From NCBI GenBank assembly GCA_035707965.1, contig DASSTJ010000124.1, positions 1 to 44,690 of the forward strand: DNA of 44,690 nucleotides, in the 5' to 3' direction. Of the stretch, positions 35,327 through 43,625 are shown piece by piece. The translations under genes and the position numbers were made by a program. A model generated the notes under the pieces. That model saw only the letters and a program-made list of their open reading frames with translations, did not search any database and had not been told where the DNA came from. The stretch is from DASSTJ01 sp035707965 (GTDB lineage Bacteria; Actinomycetota; Actinomycetes; Actinomycetales; Angustibacteraceae). Position 1 is the first letter of the stretch; every line of letters begins with the position of its first letter.

Positions 35327-36477
35327 GCCGCGGACTCCGAGGTCGCCACCCGTGCCCGCTCCAGGGCCGTCTGGAGCATCTCGCGCTCGGCGGTGTCAGC
35401 CCCGACGCCGGCTCGCACGTGCTCGAGGAAGCCGCAGCACACGTCCAGCTCGCTCTGCCCGCGCACTCGCGCCGCGTAGCCCTCGTCGACGCTGGCCCCG
35501 GCGTCCGGCTCGAACGTCAGCACCAGCGCGTGCGGGAAGCGCTGGCGCAGCCGTGCCATCGCGTCGCGTGGGCGGGCCGGGTCGGTCAGCGTGACCTGGC
35601 ACCAGGAACCCTCTGCCTCGGCGTGAGCGGGATCGCCGAGGAGGTCGTCGAGCCGACCCCTCAGCAGCGACAGGGGCCTGGGGACCGGTGCCGGCACGGC
35701 CTCGACGGACCGCACTCCCTCGGCGTCGAGCTCGACGAGCCACGAGCCCTTGGCGTGCGCGTGCTCCGAGAACGAGTAGGCCAGCGGAGACCCGCTGTAC
35801 CGGACGCCGTCGGAGATCGTCTGGCGACCGTGCAGGTGGCCGAGCGCGACGTAGTCCACGCCGGCGAAGACGTCGGAGGGCACGGAGCCGACGCCGCCCA
35901 CGCTGATGTCGCGCTCGGAGTCGCTCACCTGGCCGCCGACGACGAAGGCGTGGGCCGCCACGAGCGAGCGGCTACCAGGACGCTGGGCCAGGTCGGCACG
36001 CACGCGGTCCATCGCCGCGGACAGCACCGACGTGTGGCTGCGCTGGTCGCAACCGAGCGGGTCGGCGGTCAGCGACGGCTCGAGGTAGGGGAGCCCGTAC
36101 AGCACGACCGGGCCGTGCTCGTCCTCCAGCTGGACCGGTCGGGCCAGGTCGTCGAGCCGGGTGCGCAGGTGGACCCCCGCGGCCTCGAGCACCCGTGACC
36201 CGAACCCCAGCCGGACGGCGGAGTCGTGGTTGCCGCTGGTGAGCAGCACGACCGCACCGGTGGCCCGCAGCCGCGCAAGGGTCTCGTCGAGCAGGGCCAC
36301 GGTGTCGACCGCGGGAAGCGCCCGGTCGTAGACGTCGCCGGCGACCACGACGACGTCGACCGTCTCCGCGCGCACGACCTCGACCAGGTGGTCCACGAAC
36401 GACGCCTGGTGCGACAGCAGGTCCACCCGGTGAAAGCTGCGCCCCAGGTGCCAGTCGGAGGTGTGAAGGATGCGCAC
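35323..36477 (-). CDS. sbcD: Exonuclease SbcD (nuclease subunit)
   Basis: The Mre11-like metallophosphoesterase of SbcCD, 384 residues. Metal-binding motifs are in order: RILHTSDWHLGRSF, VVVAGDVYDRALP, LLTSGNHDSAVRLGFGS, LVAAHAFVVGG and YVALGHLHGRQ. The GTG start at 36477 agrees with the conserved N-terminus. It is the first gene of the sbcDC pair and is divergent from the GCS2 gene across a 121-bp gap. Confidence 0.96.
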   Translation of the reverse strand: MRILHTSDWHLGRSFHRVDLLSHQASFVDHLVEVVRAETVDVVVVAGDVYDRALPAVDTVALLDETLARLRATGAVVLLTSGNHDSAVRLGFGSRVLEAAGVHLRTRLDDLARPVQLEDEHGPVVLYGLPYLEPSLTADPLGCDQRSHTSVLSAAMDRVRADLAQRPGSRSLVAAHAFVVGGQVSDSERDISVGGVGSVPSDVFAGVDYVALGHLHGRQTISDGVRYSGSPLAYSFSEHAHAKGSWLVELDAEGVRSVEAVPAPVPRPLSLLRGRLDDLLGDPAHAEAEGSWCQVTLTDPARPRDAMARLRQRFPHALVLTFEPDAGASVDEGYAARVRGQSELDVCCGFLEHVRAGVGADTAEREMLQTALERARVATSESAA

Positions 36478-36598
36478 GACGGCAGGCTAGGTCGCGGCGC
36501 CGACAGATCCGAGGAGGCGCGACCGGAGGGGCGGCTGCCGCTCGGGACCGACCACCGATCGGCTGGTCGCGGTGGCACGATCGTGGTTGGGTCTGCGC

Positions 36599-38092
36599 AT
36601 GGGAGACGAGGTCTCGTCCGGCGTGTACACCCGCGAGCAGCGTCAGCGCTACCGCGAGAAGGTGCGGCAGTGCCTCGACGTCTTCGAGCGCATGCTCTCC
36701 GAGTCGAGCTTCGACTTCGACCGCCCGCTCACCGGCATGGAGATCGAGCTCAACCTCGTCGACGACGACCTCGAGCCGGCCATGACCAACGCGGCGGTGC
36801 TCGAGAGCATCGCCGACCCGGACTACCAGACCGAGCTCGGGCAGTACAACATCGAGCTGAACGTGCAGCCCCGCCCGCTGCCCGGGGACTCCGCGCTGGA
36901 GCTGGAGGAGCTGCTGCGGGCGAGCCTCAACGCGGCAGAGGAGAAGGCTCGTTCCGCCGGGTCGCACATCGTCATGATCGGCATCCTCCCGACCATCACG
37001 CCGGAGCACTTCCACACCGAGTGGATGAGCGCGAACGCCCGCTATGCGGCGCTCAACGAGTCGGTGTTCGCCGCTCGTGGCGAGGACCTGCTGATCGACA
37101 TCCAGGCGCCCGACGGGGGAGAGCGCCTCACCACCTACGCCGATACGATCGCCCCGGAGTCGGCCTGCACGTCCGTCCAGCTGCACCTGCAGGTCAGCCC
37201 GCAGGAGTTCGCCCGAGCGTGGAACGCCGCCCAGACGCTGCTGGGCCCACAGCTGGCGCTCGGTGCCAACTCGCCGTACCTGTTCGCCAAGCGGCTCTGG
37301 GCCGAGACGCGCACAGAGCTGTTCCTCCAGGCCACCGACACCCGGTCCGTGGAGCTGCGCAACCAGGGTGTCCGCCCGCGGGTCTTCTTCGGCGAGCGCT
37401 GGATCACGTCGATCTTCGACCTCTACGAGGAGAACGTGCGGTACTTCCCGTCGCTGCTGCCCGAGATCAGCGACGAGGACCCCGTCGCGATGCTCGACGC
37501 CGGCAAGGCGCCGCGCCTGCAGGAGCTGCGCCTGCACAACGGCACCGTGTACCGCTGGAACCGGCCGGTGTACGACCTGGTCGGCGGACGGCCGCACCTG
37601 CGTGTGGAGAACCGAGTGCTGCCGGCCGGGCCGACGGTGGTGGACGTGCTGGCGAACTCGGCGTTCTACTACGGGGCGGCGCGCGTGCTCAGCGAGGAGG
37701 ACCGGCCGGTCTGGACCAAGATGAGCTTCGCCACCGCGGAGGCGAACTTCACTGACTGCGCACGACGTGGCATCCGCGGCACCGTGTACTGGCCAGGTCT
37801 GGGAGAGCTGCCCGCCGAGGAGCTCGTGCTGCGCCACCTGCTGCCGCTCGCGGACGAAGGGCTGCAGCGGTGGGGCGTCTCAGCGGCGGTGCGGGACCGC
37901 TACCTCGGTGTCGTGGAGGGCCGCTGCAAGACGGGACGCAACGGCGCGGAGTGGCAGGTCGCCACGGTCACCGCGCTCGAGTCGCGCGGCGTCGACCGCC
38001 CGACCGCCGTCCGCCAGATGCTCCGCCACTACATGGAGGGCATGCACTCCAACGAGCCGGTGCACACCTGGGACGTGCCGACCGAACGGTGA
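36599..38092 (+). CDS. Glutamate-cysteine ligase family 2 (GCS2) protein
   Basis: A 497-residue ATP-grasp-like ligase of the glutamate-cysteine ligase fold. Near the start TGMEIELNLVDDDLEP and YQTELGQYNIELNVQPRPL carry the Mg-ATP-binding acidic residues; ACTSVQLHLQVSPQEFARAW, LRLHNGTVYRWNRPVYD and HLRVENRVLPAGPTV are further conserved blocks. This actinobacterial branch is usually annotated as glutamate-cysteine ligase, yet most actinobacteria use mycothiol rather than glutathione, so the actual amine acceptor is open. ATG 36599 (MGDEVSS) fits homologous starts; an in-frame GTG 27 nt upstream is possible. There is no partner gene (gshB) in the window. Confidence 0.82.
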   Translation: MGDEVSSGVYTREQRQRYREKVRQCLDVFERMLSESSFDFDRPLTGMEIELNLVDDDLEPAMTNAAVLESIADPDYQTELGQYNIELNVQPRPLPGDSALELEELLRASLNAAEEKARSAGSHIVMIGILPTITPEHFHTEWMSANARYAALNESVFAARGEDLLIDIQAPDGGERLTTYADTIAPESACTSVQLHLQVSPQEFARAWNAAQTLLGPQLALGANSPYLFAKRLWAETRTELFLQATDTRSVELRNQGVRPRVFFGERWITSIFDLYEENVRYFPSLLPEISDEDPVAMLDAGKAPRLQELRLHNGTVYRWNRPVYDLVGGRPHLRVENRVLPAGPTVVDVLANSAFYYGAARVLSEEDRPVWTKMSFATAEANFTDCARRGIRGTVYWPGLGELPAEELVLRHLLPLADEGLQRWGVSAAVRDRYLGVVEGRCKTGRNGAEWQVATVTALESRGVDRPTAVRQMLRHYMEGMHSNEPVHTWDVPTER

Positions 38093-38107
38093 CCGGCTCG
38101 GAGCCGG
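38093..38107. terminator. Short hairpin between convergent genes
   Basis: CCGGC-TCGGA-GCCGG follows the GCS2 stop directly and lies 14 nt from the stop of the convergent gene. The stem is only 5 bp, so its termination role is tentative. Confidence 0.35.
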
Positions 38108-38121
38108 AGGAGCGGGAGACG

Positions 38122-39204
38122 TCAGTCCCCGTCGATGAGCCGACGCGCGACCTCGCCGTAGTCCTCGCCCTCCGCCACGTCGACGAGGCGGACCGGGGCC
38201 AGCCCGGCCGTCCGCAGCTCGTCGACGAGCTGGGCGTGCTCCACGCGGGTTGCGGCGCCGTGCAGGATCACCGGGTGCCCGCTGCGGGCGTATCCGTGGG
38301 TCACGGCGATGGCGATGCGGTGACGCAGCGCCGTGTCCACGGTCGAGGCGTCGCTGCCGCGGACGGCCTTGTCGAAGAGGTCGGTGCGCACGACGGCCGC
38401 CCGGGTGAGCCGCTCCGCCAGTCGCTGAGCCACCACGCCGGTGCCGCTGCCCGCGAGGACGACGATGCCGGGCCACGGCACGTCCGGCATCGAGCCCGAC
38501 GCAGGCGGCGTCGCGGCCAGCGACGTGTCCTGCTCGGTGCCACTCGAGGCCGTGGTGGCGGCGAGCCCCGCGCCCTCGGCGTCCTCGGTGCTCTGGTCGG
38601 CCGCCTCGTCGGTGACGGTGTCATCGCCGGCTGTGTCGTCGGCCGTCGCCTTGCTGGTCTCGTCGGCGGCGGAGACGTGCTCGTCGGCCTCGGCCACCCG
38701 CTCGAGGTCGGACGTCTCCTCGTCGGGCGCCTGTCCGGCGTGGTCAGCCGCCGGTGCGGGCGCGTGCAGCGAGGCGGGCGGCGAGACGAGCGGGCGCAGC
38801 AGCGTGACCTCAGCGTGCGACTGCTGGCTGAGGACGCCGTTGTCGTCGGGCCACCACCAGGAGAAGGCCAGGCGTCCGTCGTCCGGCACGAGCACCAGGC
38901 CCACCCGGTCCTGACCGGTGCTGCCGAAGACCCCGCTGTCACCCTCGCGGAAGGTCATGGTGTCGTCGCTGCCGTCGGAGGTGGCCATGAGCAGGACCCG
39001 TCCCGACCCGTCCGGGACCCGGCAGAGCCGCATGGCCTCGGCGTGCTGGAGGCCCTCGTCCTGCGACCACGCCTCGTAGTCCAGCGTGACGGAGCCGTCG
39101 TCGTGGGCGACGACCGCCACGCGTGACACGAAGTCGCTGTTCGGTCCCCGACCCAGGCCCCAGAAGACCCCAGGCGTGGTGCACAGGTGGTCGAGGACGC
39201 TCAT
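38122..39204 (-). CDS. Unrecognised two-domain protein with a degenerate P-loop
   Basis: A 360-residue protein I cannot assign. Residues 1-145 look like a single small beta-barrel, with alternating strands such as SRVAVVAHDDGSVTLDYEAW and RLAFSWWWPDDNG, loosely like lipocalin or nitrobindin folds. Residues about 146-235 are a low-complexity linker rich in Ala, Asp, Glu, Thr and Ser. Residues about 240-360 resemble a small P-loop kinase fold: GIVVLAGSGTGVVAQRLAERL takes the place of a Walker A, but the essential GK-S/T is missing (Val-Val instead). The ATG at 39204 has a good GAGGAGA ribosome site. Its convergent GCS2 and divergent chemoreceptor neighbours give no clear role. Confidence 0.7.
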   Translation of the reverse strand: MSVLDHLCTTPGVFWGLGRGPNSDFVSRVAVVAHDDGSVTLDYEAWSQDEGLQHAEAMRLCRVPDGSGRVLLMATSDGSDDTMTFREGDSGVFGSTGQDRVGLVLVPDDGRLAFSWWWPDDNGVLSQQSHAEVTLLRPLVSPPASLHAPAPAADHAGQAPDEETSDLERVAEADEHVSAADETSKATADDTAGDDTVTDEAADQSTEDAEGAGLAATTASSGTEQDTSLAATPPASGSMPDVPWPGIVVLAGSGTGVVAQRLAERLTRAAVVRTDLFDKAVRGSDASTVDTALRHRIAIAVTHGYARSGHPVILHGAATRVEHAQLVDELRTAGLAPVRLVDVAEGEDYGEVARRLIDGD

Positions 39205-39245
39205 TCAGGCATCTCCTCGGGGTTCGCAAGCAGGGACCTGGCCCT

Positions 39246-39251
39246 ACCCTA
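39246..39251 (-). promoter_or_regulatory. Candidate -10 box for the minus-strand gene at 38122-39204
   Basis: TAGGGT on the minus strand lies 41 nt before the ATG. It matches other -10 candidates in this window; the -35 region shows no good match. Confidence 0.35.
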
Positions 39252-39374
39252 ATCCGGCGCGTCCAGCCCTCGGCCATCGCCGGTGCCTCGCCGAGCCAGG
39301 GGTGGCTGGGCGGGGGCGCGAGCGCACCGTCCTCGTGTGGCCCGGAGAGCCCCGAGAACGCTCCCGGCTCGCCC

Positions 39375-39400
39375 CTCAGGTGCTGATGGTAGCCGCCGAT
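39375..39400 (+). promoter_or_regulatory. FliA-type (flagellar sigma factor) promoter before the chemoreceptor gene
   Basis: CTCA (39375-39378), a 16-nt spacer, then GCCGAT (39395-39400). The motif reported for sigma-FliA in the motile actinobacterium Actinoplanes is CTCA-N15-17-GCCGAA, so all but the last base match, and the gene behind it is a chemotaxis receptor, an expected target. It lies about 100 nt before the ATG. The rest of the 296-bp gap (39205-39500) holds only a small hairpin at 39294-39307. Confidence 0.6.
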
Positions 39401-39500
39401 AGGTCGGTGGTAGGGGCACGCACCGGGTGGTTCACCCGTCCGCCCCGCCCGCAGGCCGGGAGTCGGTCTGCCGTCACGAGGTCTGCGAGGTCCGTCCGCG

Positions 39501-41117
39501 ATGCACCGCCTGCTGCTCAACCGGTCTCTGGGAGGGCGCCTGGCCATCGCCTTCGGCCTCGTGTCGGCGCTGATGCTGCTGGTGGGACTGGCCGGCGTCT
39601 GGGGCGCTCAGCAGCAGCAGAGCGTCCGGGACAAGACCGAACGCCTCGAGCAGCTGCGCCAGCAGGTGCAGGAGCTGCGGTACCTGGACGCCGACGTGAG
39701 CGGTTGGCAGGGCTACATCTTCGCGCAGGCGGTCGTCGAGGGCTCGGACGTCGCGGTCGACCCGAAGGCCGACAACCAGGTCGGCATCATGGCGTCCCGC
39801 GAGGCGGCCTACAAGGTCATGGACGAGATCCCGGCCTCCGAGCTGACTCCGTACGAACGCAAGACGCTCGACATGATCCACAGCCAGTGGGACATGTACT
39901 TCAAGATCAACGACCGCATGGTCAAGGACATCGCGGCCGCGTACCCCGAGGCCATGGCTCGCGCCTACACCGTGCTGAACGAGGACCTCGACACCGCCTG
40001 GTCGGACCTGCTCGGCTCGACCGAGACGCTGCAGAAGTCCCTCGACAAGCGCAAGACGGACCTGCTGAAGGAAGCCGACCGGGCAGCGACCACGGCGCGG
40101 GTCGCGATCGTGCTCGCGTCCCTGGTGGCGCTCGCCCTGGCGGTCGCCTGCGGCGTCCTGCTGACGCGCTCGATCGTCGGACCGGTGCGTCGGTGCCTGG
40201 AGGCGCTGAGCTCGATCGCGCAGGGCGATCTCACCGCGACGTCCGGCGTCACCTCCAAGGACGAGGTGGGTCGGCTGGCGATGTCCATGGACCAGGCCAT
40301 GACGTCGTTGCGAGGCATGGTGGAGACCGTCGCCGGCTCCGCGACGACCCTGTCCGCCGCGGCGGCGCAGATGGCCGCGACGTCCGACAGCATCTCGAGC
40401 TCGGCGCTCGAGGCGTCGGAGCAGGCCCGTCACGTGGCCCAGTCGGCCGGAGCGGTCTCGCACAACGTCCAGACCGTCGCGACCGGTTCCGAGGAGATGG
40501 GCTCCTCGATCCGCGAGATCGCGCACAACGCGACCGAGGCCGCGCGGGTCGCGGGCTCGGCGGTGCAGGTGGCGGAGTCGACCACCCAGGTGGTCGGTCG
40601 GCTGGGGGAGTCGTCCGCGGAGATCAGCAACGTCGTCAAGATGATCGGCTCCGTCGCCGAGCAGACGAACCTGCTCGCGCTCAACGCGACCATCGAGGCC
40701 GCCCGCGCGGGCGACGCGGGCAAGGGCTTCGCGGTGGTGGCCGGTGAGGTCAAGGAGCTCGCCGGCGAGACGGCGCGTGCGACGCAGGACATCGCCGACA
40801 TCGTCGAGACGATCCAGAGCGACACCAGGGGAGCCGTCGACGCGATCTCGCAGATCTCGTCGATCATCGGCGAGATGAGCTCGTACCAGATGACGATCGC
40901 CTCGGCTGTCGAGGAGCAGACAGCGACGACCAACGAGATGAACCGCAGCGTCAGCCAGGCGGCCGTCGGTTCGACGGAGATCGCGACGAGCATCGAGGCG
41001 GTCGCTCAGGCGACGGAGAGCACGACCCAGGGTGTCGCCGAGACCCGCGAGGCGGCCGCGCAGCTGGCGCAGATGTCCGCCGAGCTGCAGGACGTCGTCG
41101 GCCGCTTCCGCTACTGA
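39501..41117 (+). CDS. Methyl-accepting chemotaxis protein
   Basis: A 538-residue transmembrane chemoreceptor. TM1 covers about residues 12-36; an extracytoplasmic four-helix-bundle sensor runs to about 195; TM2 is about 201-223, followed by a HAMP domain (RSIVGPVRRCLEALSSIAQGD). The long cytoplasmic coiled coil has the conserved signalling tip EQTNLLALNATIEAARAG (387-404) that binds CheA and CheW. There is no C-terminal methyltransferase-binding pentapeptide; the protein ends at VGRFRY. The ligand is unknown. Its presence with a FliA-like promoter implies a flagellated organism. The stop overlaps the 3' end of the convergent phosphatase gene by 7 bp. Confidence 0.95.
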   Translation: MHRLLLNRSLGGRLAIAFGLVSALMLLVGLAGVWGAQQQQSVRDKTERLEQLRQQVQELRYLDADVSGWQGYIFAQAVVEGSDVAVDPKADNQVGIMASREAAYKVMDEIPASELTPYERKTLDMIHSQWDMYFKINDRMVKDIAAAYPEAMARAYTVLNEDLDTAWSDLLGSTETLQKSLDKRKTDLLKEADRAATTARVAIVLASLVALALAVACGVLLTRSIVGPVRRCLEALSSIAQGDLTATSGVTSKDEVGRLAMSMDQAMTSLRGMVETVAGSATTLSAAAAQMAATSDSISSSALEASEQARHVAQSAGAVSHNVQTVATGSEEMGSSIREIAHNATEAARVAGSAVQVAESTTQVVGRLGESSAEISNVVKMIGSVAEQTNLLALNATIEAARAGDAGKGFAVVAGEVKELAGETARATQDIADIVETIQSDTRGAVDAISQISSIIGEMSSYQMTIASAVEEQTATTNEMNRSVSQAAVGSTEIATSIEAVAQATESTTQGVAETREAAAQLAQMSAELQDVVGRFRY

Positions 41118-41743
41118 GGCGGACCGGCCGCCGGCGAGAGCTCGCCCACGGCGGAGGCGTTCCACGACAGGATGCCCGCGACGTCGTGCTCCGACCCCAG
41201 CACGCTGACCGAGCCTGCCGCCAGGATGAGTCGGGCACCGAAGGTGGGGTCGGCGTCCACCCAGCAGGCAGCGAGCACGCGCAGCGCGTGGCCGTGGCCG
41301 ACGAGCACGAGGTTGGACGAGTCCAGGACGGTCCGTGCGTGGTCGAGCACCCGTCGGGCGCGGGTGGTGACTTGCTGGAGGCTCTCGCCCGGCGTGTCGC
41401 CGGGCACGACGCCGTCGGAGAAGACGGTCCAGCCGGACCCTGCGTCGCCGCCCCGGATCTGCGCCGTGGTGAGCCCTTCGTAGCCGCCGTAGTCCCACTC
41501 CAGCAGGTCGTCGGTCACCTCGACGTCGCGAAGGCCAGCGAGCTCAGCCGTCCGGCGCGCGCGGGTCAGGGGGCTGCTCCAGACCGGGCAGCCGCGGTAG
41601 GGGAGGAGCGCGGGTGCCAGGGCCCGAGCCTGACGCTCGCCCTCGGCGGTGAGGTCCACGTCGGTGAGACCGGTGTGCCGGCCCGTGCGTGACCACTCCG
41701 TCTGCCCGTGGCGGACGAGCACGAGGCGGTGGCTGTCGCTCAT
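41111..41743 (-). CDS. Histidine phosphatase family protein (phosphoglycerate mutase-like)
   Basis: A 210-residue phosphatase with the RHG motif LVLVRHGQTEWSRTGRHTG, where the His becomes phosphorylated. The other active-site residues appear in SSPLTRARRTAEL, the acidic LLEWDYGGYEGLTT and the second His in LVLVGHGHALRVLAACW. It resembles acid phosphatases of the phosphoglycerate mutase fold rather than glycolytic mutases; the substrate is unknown. ATG 41743 starts the conserved domain. It is 63 bp from the divergent carboxylesterase remnant. Confidence 0.9.
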   Translation of the reverse strand: MSDSHRLVLVRHGQTEWSRTGRHTGLTDVDLTAEGERQARALAPALLPYRGCPVWSSPLTRARRTAELAGLRDVEVTDDLLEWDYGGYEGLTTAQIRGGDAGSGWTVFSDGVVPGDTPGESLQQVTTRARRVLDHARTVLDSSNLVLVGHGHALRVLAACWVDADPTFGARLILAAGSVSVLGSEHDVAGILSWNASAVGELSPAAGPPQ

Positions 41744-41806
41744 CCCGGCATCTTCTCGGGTCGAGGTGACGGCGCAACCGCTCGACGGTCCTGGTAGACC
41801 TGCGGG

Positions 41807-42313
41807 ATGGTGCTGAGCGGCCCGCAGCCGACCGGGACCTGGCCGCCGCTGCCGACCTGGGAGTGCCCCGCCGGCACCGTGCTCTGCTGGCGCGCCCCCG
41901 GCGTCCTGCGTGCCACGGGTATCCGCAACGCGCGTGCAGAGCGGTTCGGCCGTCCGCAACGGGAGCCTCGGTCTCGCGAACCGATCGACGCGTCGCGCTG
42001 GTCGCCTGCCTGCCCGCAGCCACCGTCACCGTTGCTCCAGGACCTGCTGCCCGGCGCCATGGGGGACCTCACCGTCGACGAGGAGCACGCGGCCGACGCA
42101 GCGTGGCGCATGCCGCTGCTGTTCGGCGACCGGGACATCTGGCAGGGCATGCCGCTCGTCGCGGGGACGGACTGGAAGCAGGCCGACGTCCGAGGACAGC
42201 AGCTGCGCCGACTGTGGGCGGACTTCGCCCGCACAGGGCACCTTGAGACCGGTCGACGGCCCGGACTGATCACGGTGCGCCGCCTGTCCACGTTGCCTAC
42301 GCCACATCGCTGA
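41807..42313 (+). pseudogene. Type-B carboxylesterase with a large internal deletion
   Basis: The 168-residue frame joins both ends of a carboxylesterase and lacks the middle. Residues 1-92 have the N-terminal pattern (APGVLRATGIRNARAERFG, then SPACPQPPSPLLQDLLPG and LTVDEEH, where the family reads EDCLxLxV). From about residue 96 the C-terminal pattern follows: AAWRMPLLFGDRDIWQGMPL and LRRLWADFARTGHL. The roughly 300 residues holding the GxSxG nucleophile, the acid and the histidine are gone, with the junction near 42085-42097. The frame is intact, so a protein could be made, but it cannot be an esterase. TAGACC at 41795-41800 lies 6 nt before the ATG, a possible leaderless promoter. Confidence 0.65.
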
Positions 42314-42401
42314 CGGGACCTTCGTCCCTGCTGCCTCTGCGCGCGTCCAGCGAGGCTGGCCGGGGCCGGCGCCGACCTCCGGCGAGCCCGGGGAGGCGAC
42401 G

Positions 42402-43625
42402 GTGACGGTGCAGGACGTCCGGGCGAGCTCGCGGCAGCAGCGTCAGGAGCGCAACTCGTGGCTCGCGAAGGTGGACTTCGACCGCGCGCCGTTCACGATC
42501 GCGTGGGAGGTGACGCGTGCCTGCGCGTTCTCGTGCGTGCACTGCCGTGCTGATGCGCAGCATCGTCGCGCACCCGGGGAGCTGACCACCGAGGAGGGCT
42601 ACGCCCTCATCGACCGGTTCACCGAGTTCGGCTCGCCGATCCTGGTGTTCACCGGCGGCGACCCGATGATGCGGCCAGACCTGTTCGACCTCATCGCGTA
42701 CGCCGACTCCGCCGGCCTGCGGTGCTCGCTGACCCCCACGGCGACGGCCCTGCCGACGGTGAAGCGGCTGCGCCGCGCGCAGGAGGCAGGCGTGCGTCGG
42801 ATCGCCCTGAGCCTGGACTCTCCGACACCGGAGATCCATGACGAGTTCCGCAGGGTCAGGGGCTCCTGGGAGCGCACGATGACGATCTTGCACAACGCGA
42901 AGGAAATCGGACTGAGCACTCAGATCAACACCACGGTCACGACCCACAACGTCGACGCGCTTCCCGAGATGGTGCAGTTCGTCCGCGAGGTCGGTGCGGT
43001 CCAGTGGAGCGTCTTCTTCCTCGTGCCCATGGGCCGCGGCCAGCAGCTGAGCATGATCTCGCCGCAGCAGCACGAGGAGGTGCTCGGCTGGTTGCACGAC
43101 CTGGCGCAGCAGGGCGACTTCGACATCAAGGCGACGGCCGCGCCCATGTACCGGCGCATCTCGGCTCAGCGAGGTGGCGGCCACGGGGGAGCGGGCGCCG
43201 GCTTCGCGTTCCACGACGGGCTGAACCGGCCGGTCCAAGGCGTGAACGACGGCCGGGGCTTCCTGTTCGTGTCGCACCTGGGCGACATCACGCCGTCCGG
43301 CTTCTTGCCGATCACCGTGGGAAACGTCCGCGTCGACGACGTCGTCGACGTCTACCGCAACCACGAGCTGTTCCGCGCGCTTCGCGACCCGGAGCAGCTG
43401 ACCGGCAAGTGCGGGGTGTGCGAGTTCCGTGAGGCGTGCGGTGGCCAACGCGGTCGTGCCTACGCGGTCACGGGTGACCCGCTGGCGTCCGACCCGGCCT
43501 GCGCCTACGTCCCCCCCGCGTGGACGGGTGGCGCAGGTTGCTCGTCGTCCGAGAAGTCTCCACGACCGCCACATAGCGGCCCTGGCCTGAGCACCAAGCT
43601 GTCTGGTGCCACTCTGTCGACGTGA
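42402..43625 (+). CDS. Radical SAM/SPASM domain protein (TIGR04053-like)
   Basis: A 407-residue radical SAM enzyme. The cluster-binding CxxxCxxC is C41/C45/C48 in CAFSCVHCRADA, the SAM-binding segment is VFTGGDPMMRPDLFDL, and the C-terminal SPASM part has CGVCEFREACGGQRGRAYA ... DPAC for further clusters. It resembles the TIGR04053 group, related to enzymes of heme d1/heme maturation such as NirJ and Ahb; the reaction is unknown. After the expected end near YVPPAW there is a 32-residue Ser/Pro/Gly-rich tail of different character that runs into the next gene. GTG 42402 follows GGGGAGG. It overlaps the hydrolase by 4 nt. Confidence 0.85.
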   Translation: MTVQDVRASSRQQRQERNSWLAKVDFDRAPFTIAWEVTRACAFSCVHCRADAQHRRAPGELTTEEGYALIDRFTEFGSPILVFTGGDPMMRPDLFDLIAYADSAGLRCSLTPTATALPTVKRLRRAQEAGVRRIALSLDSPTPEIHDEFRRVRGSWERTMTILHNAKEIGLSTQINTTVTTHNVDALPEMVQFVREVGAVQWSVFFLVPMGRGQQLSMISPQQHEEVLGWLHDLAQQGDFDIKATAAPMYRRISAQRGGGHGGAGAGFAFHDGLNRPVQGVNDGRGFLFVSHLGDITPSGFLPITVGNVRVDDVVDVYRNHELFRALRDPEQLTGKCGVCEFREACGGQRGRAYAVTGDPLASDPACAYVPPAWTGGAGCSSSEKSPRPPHSGPGLSTKLSGATLST

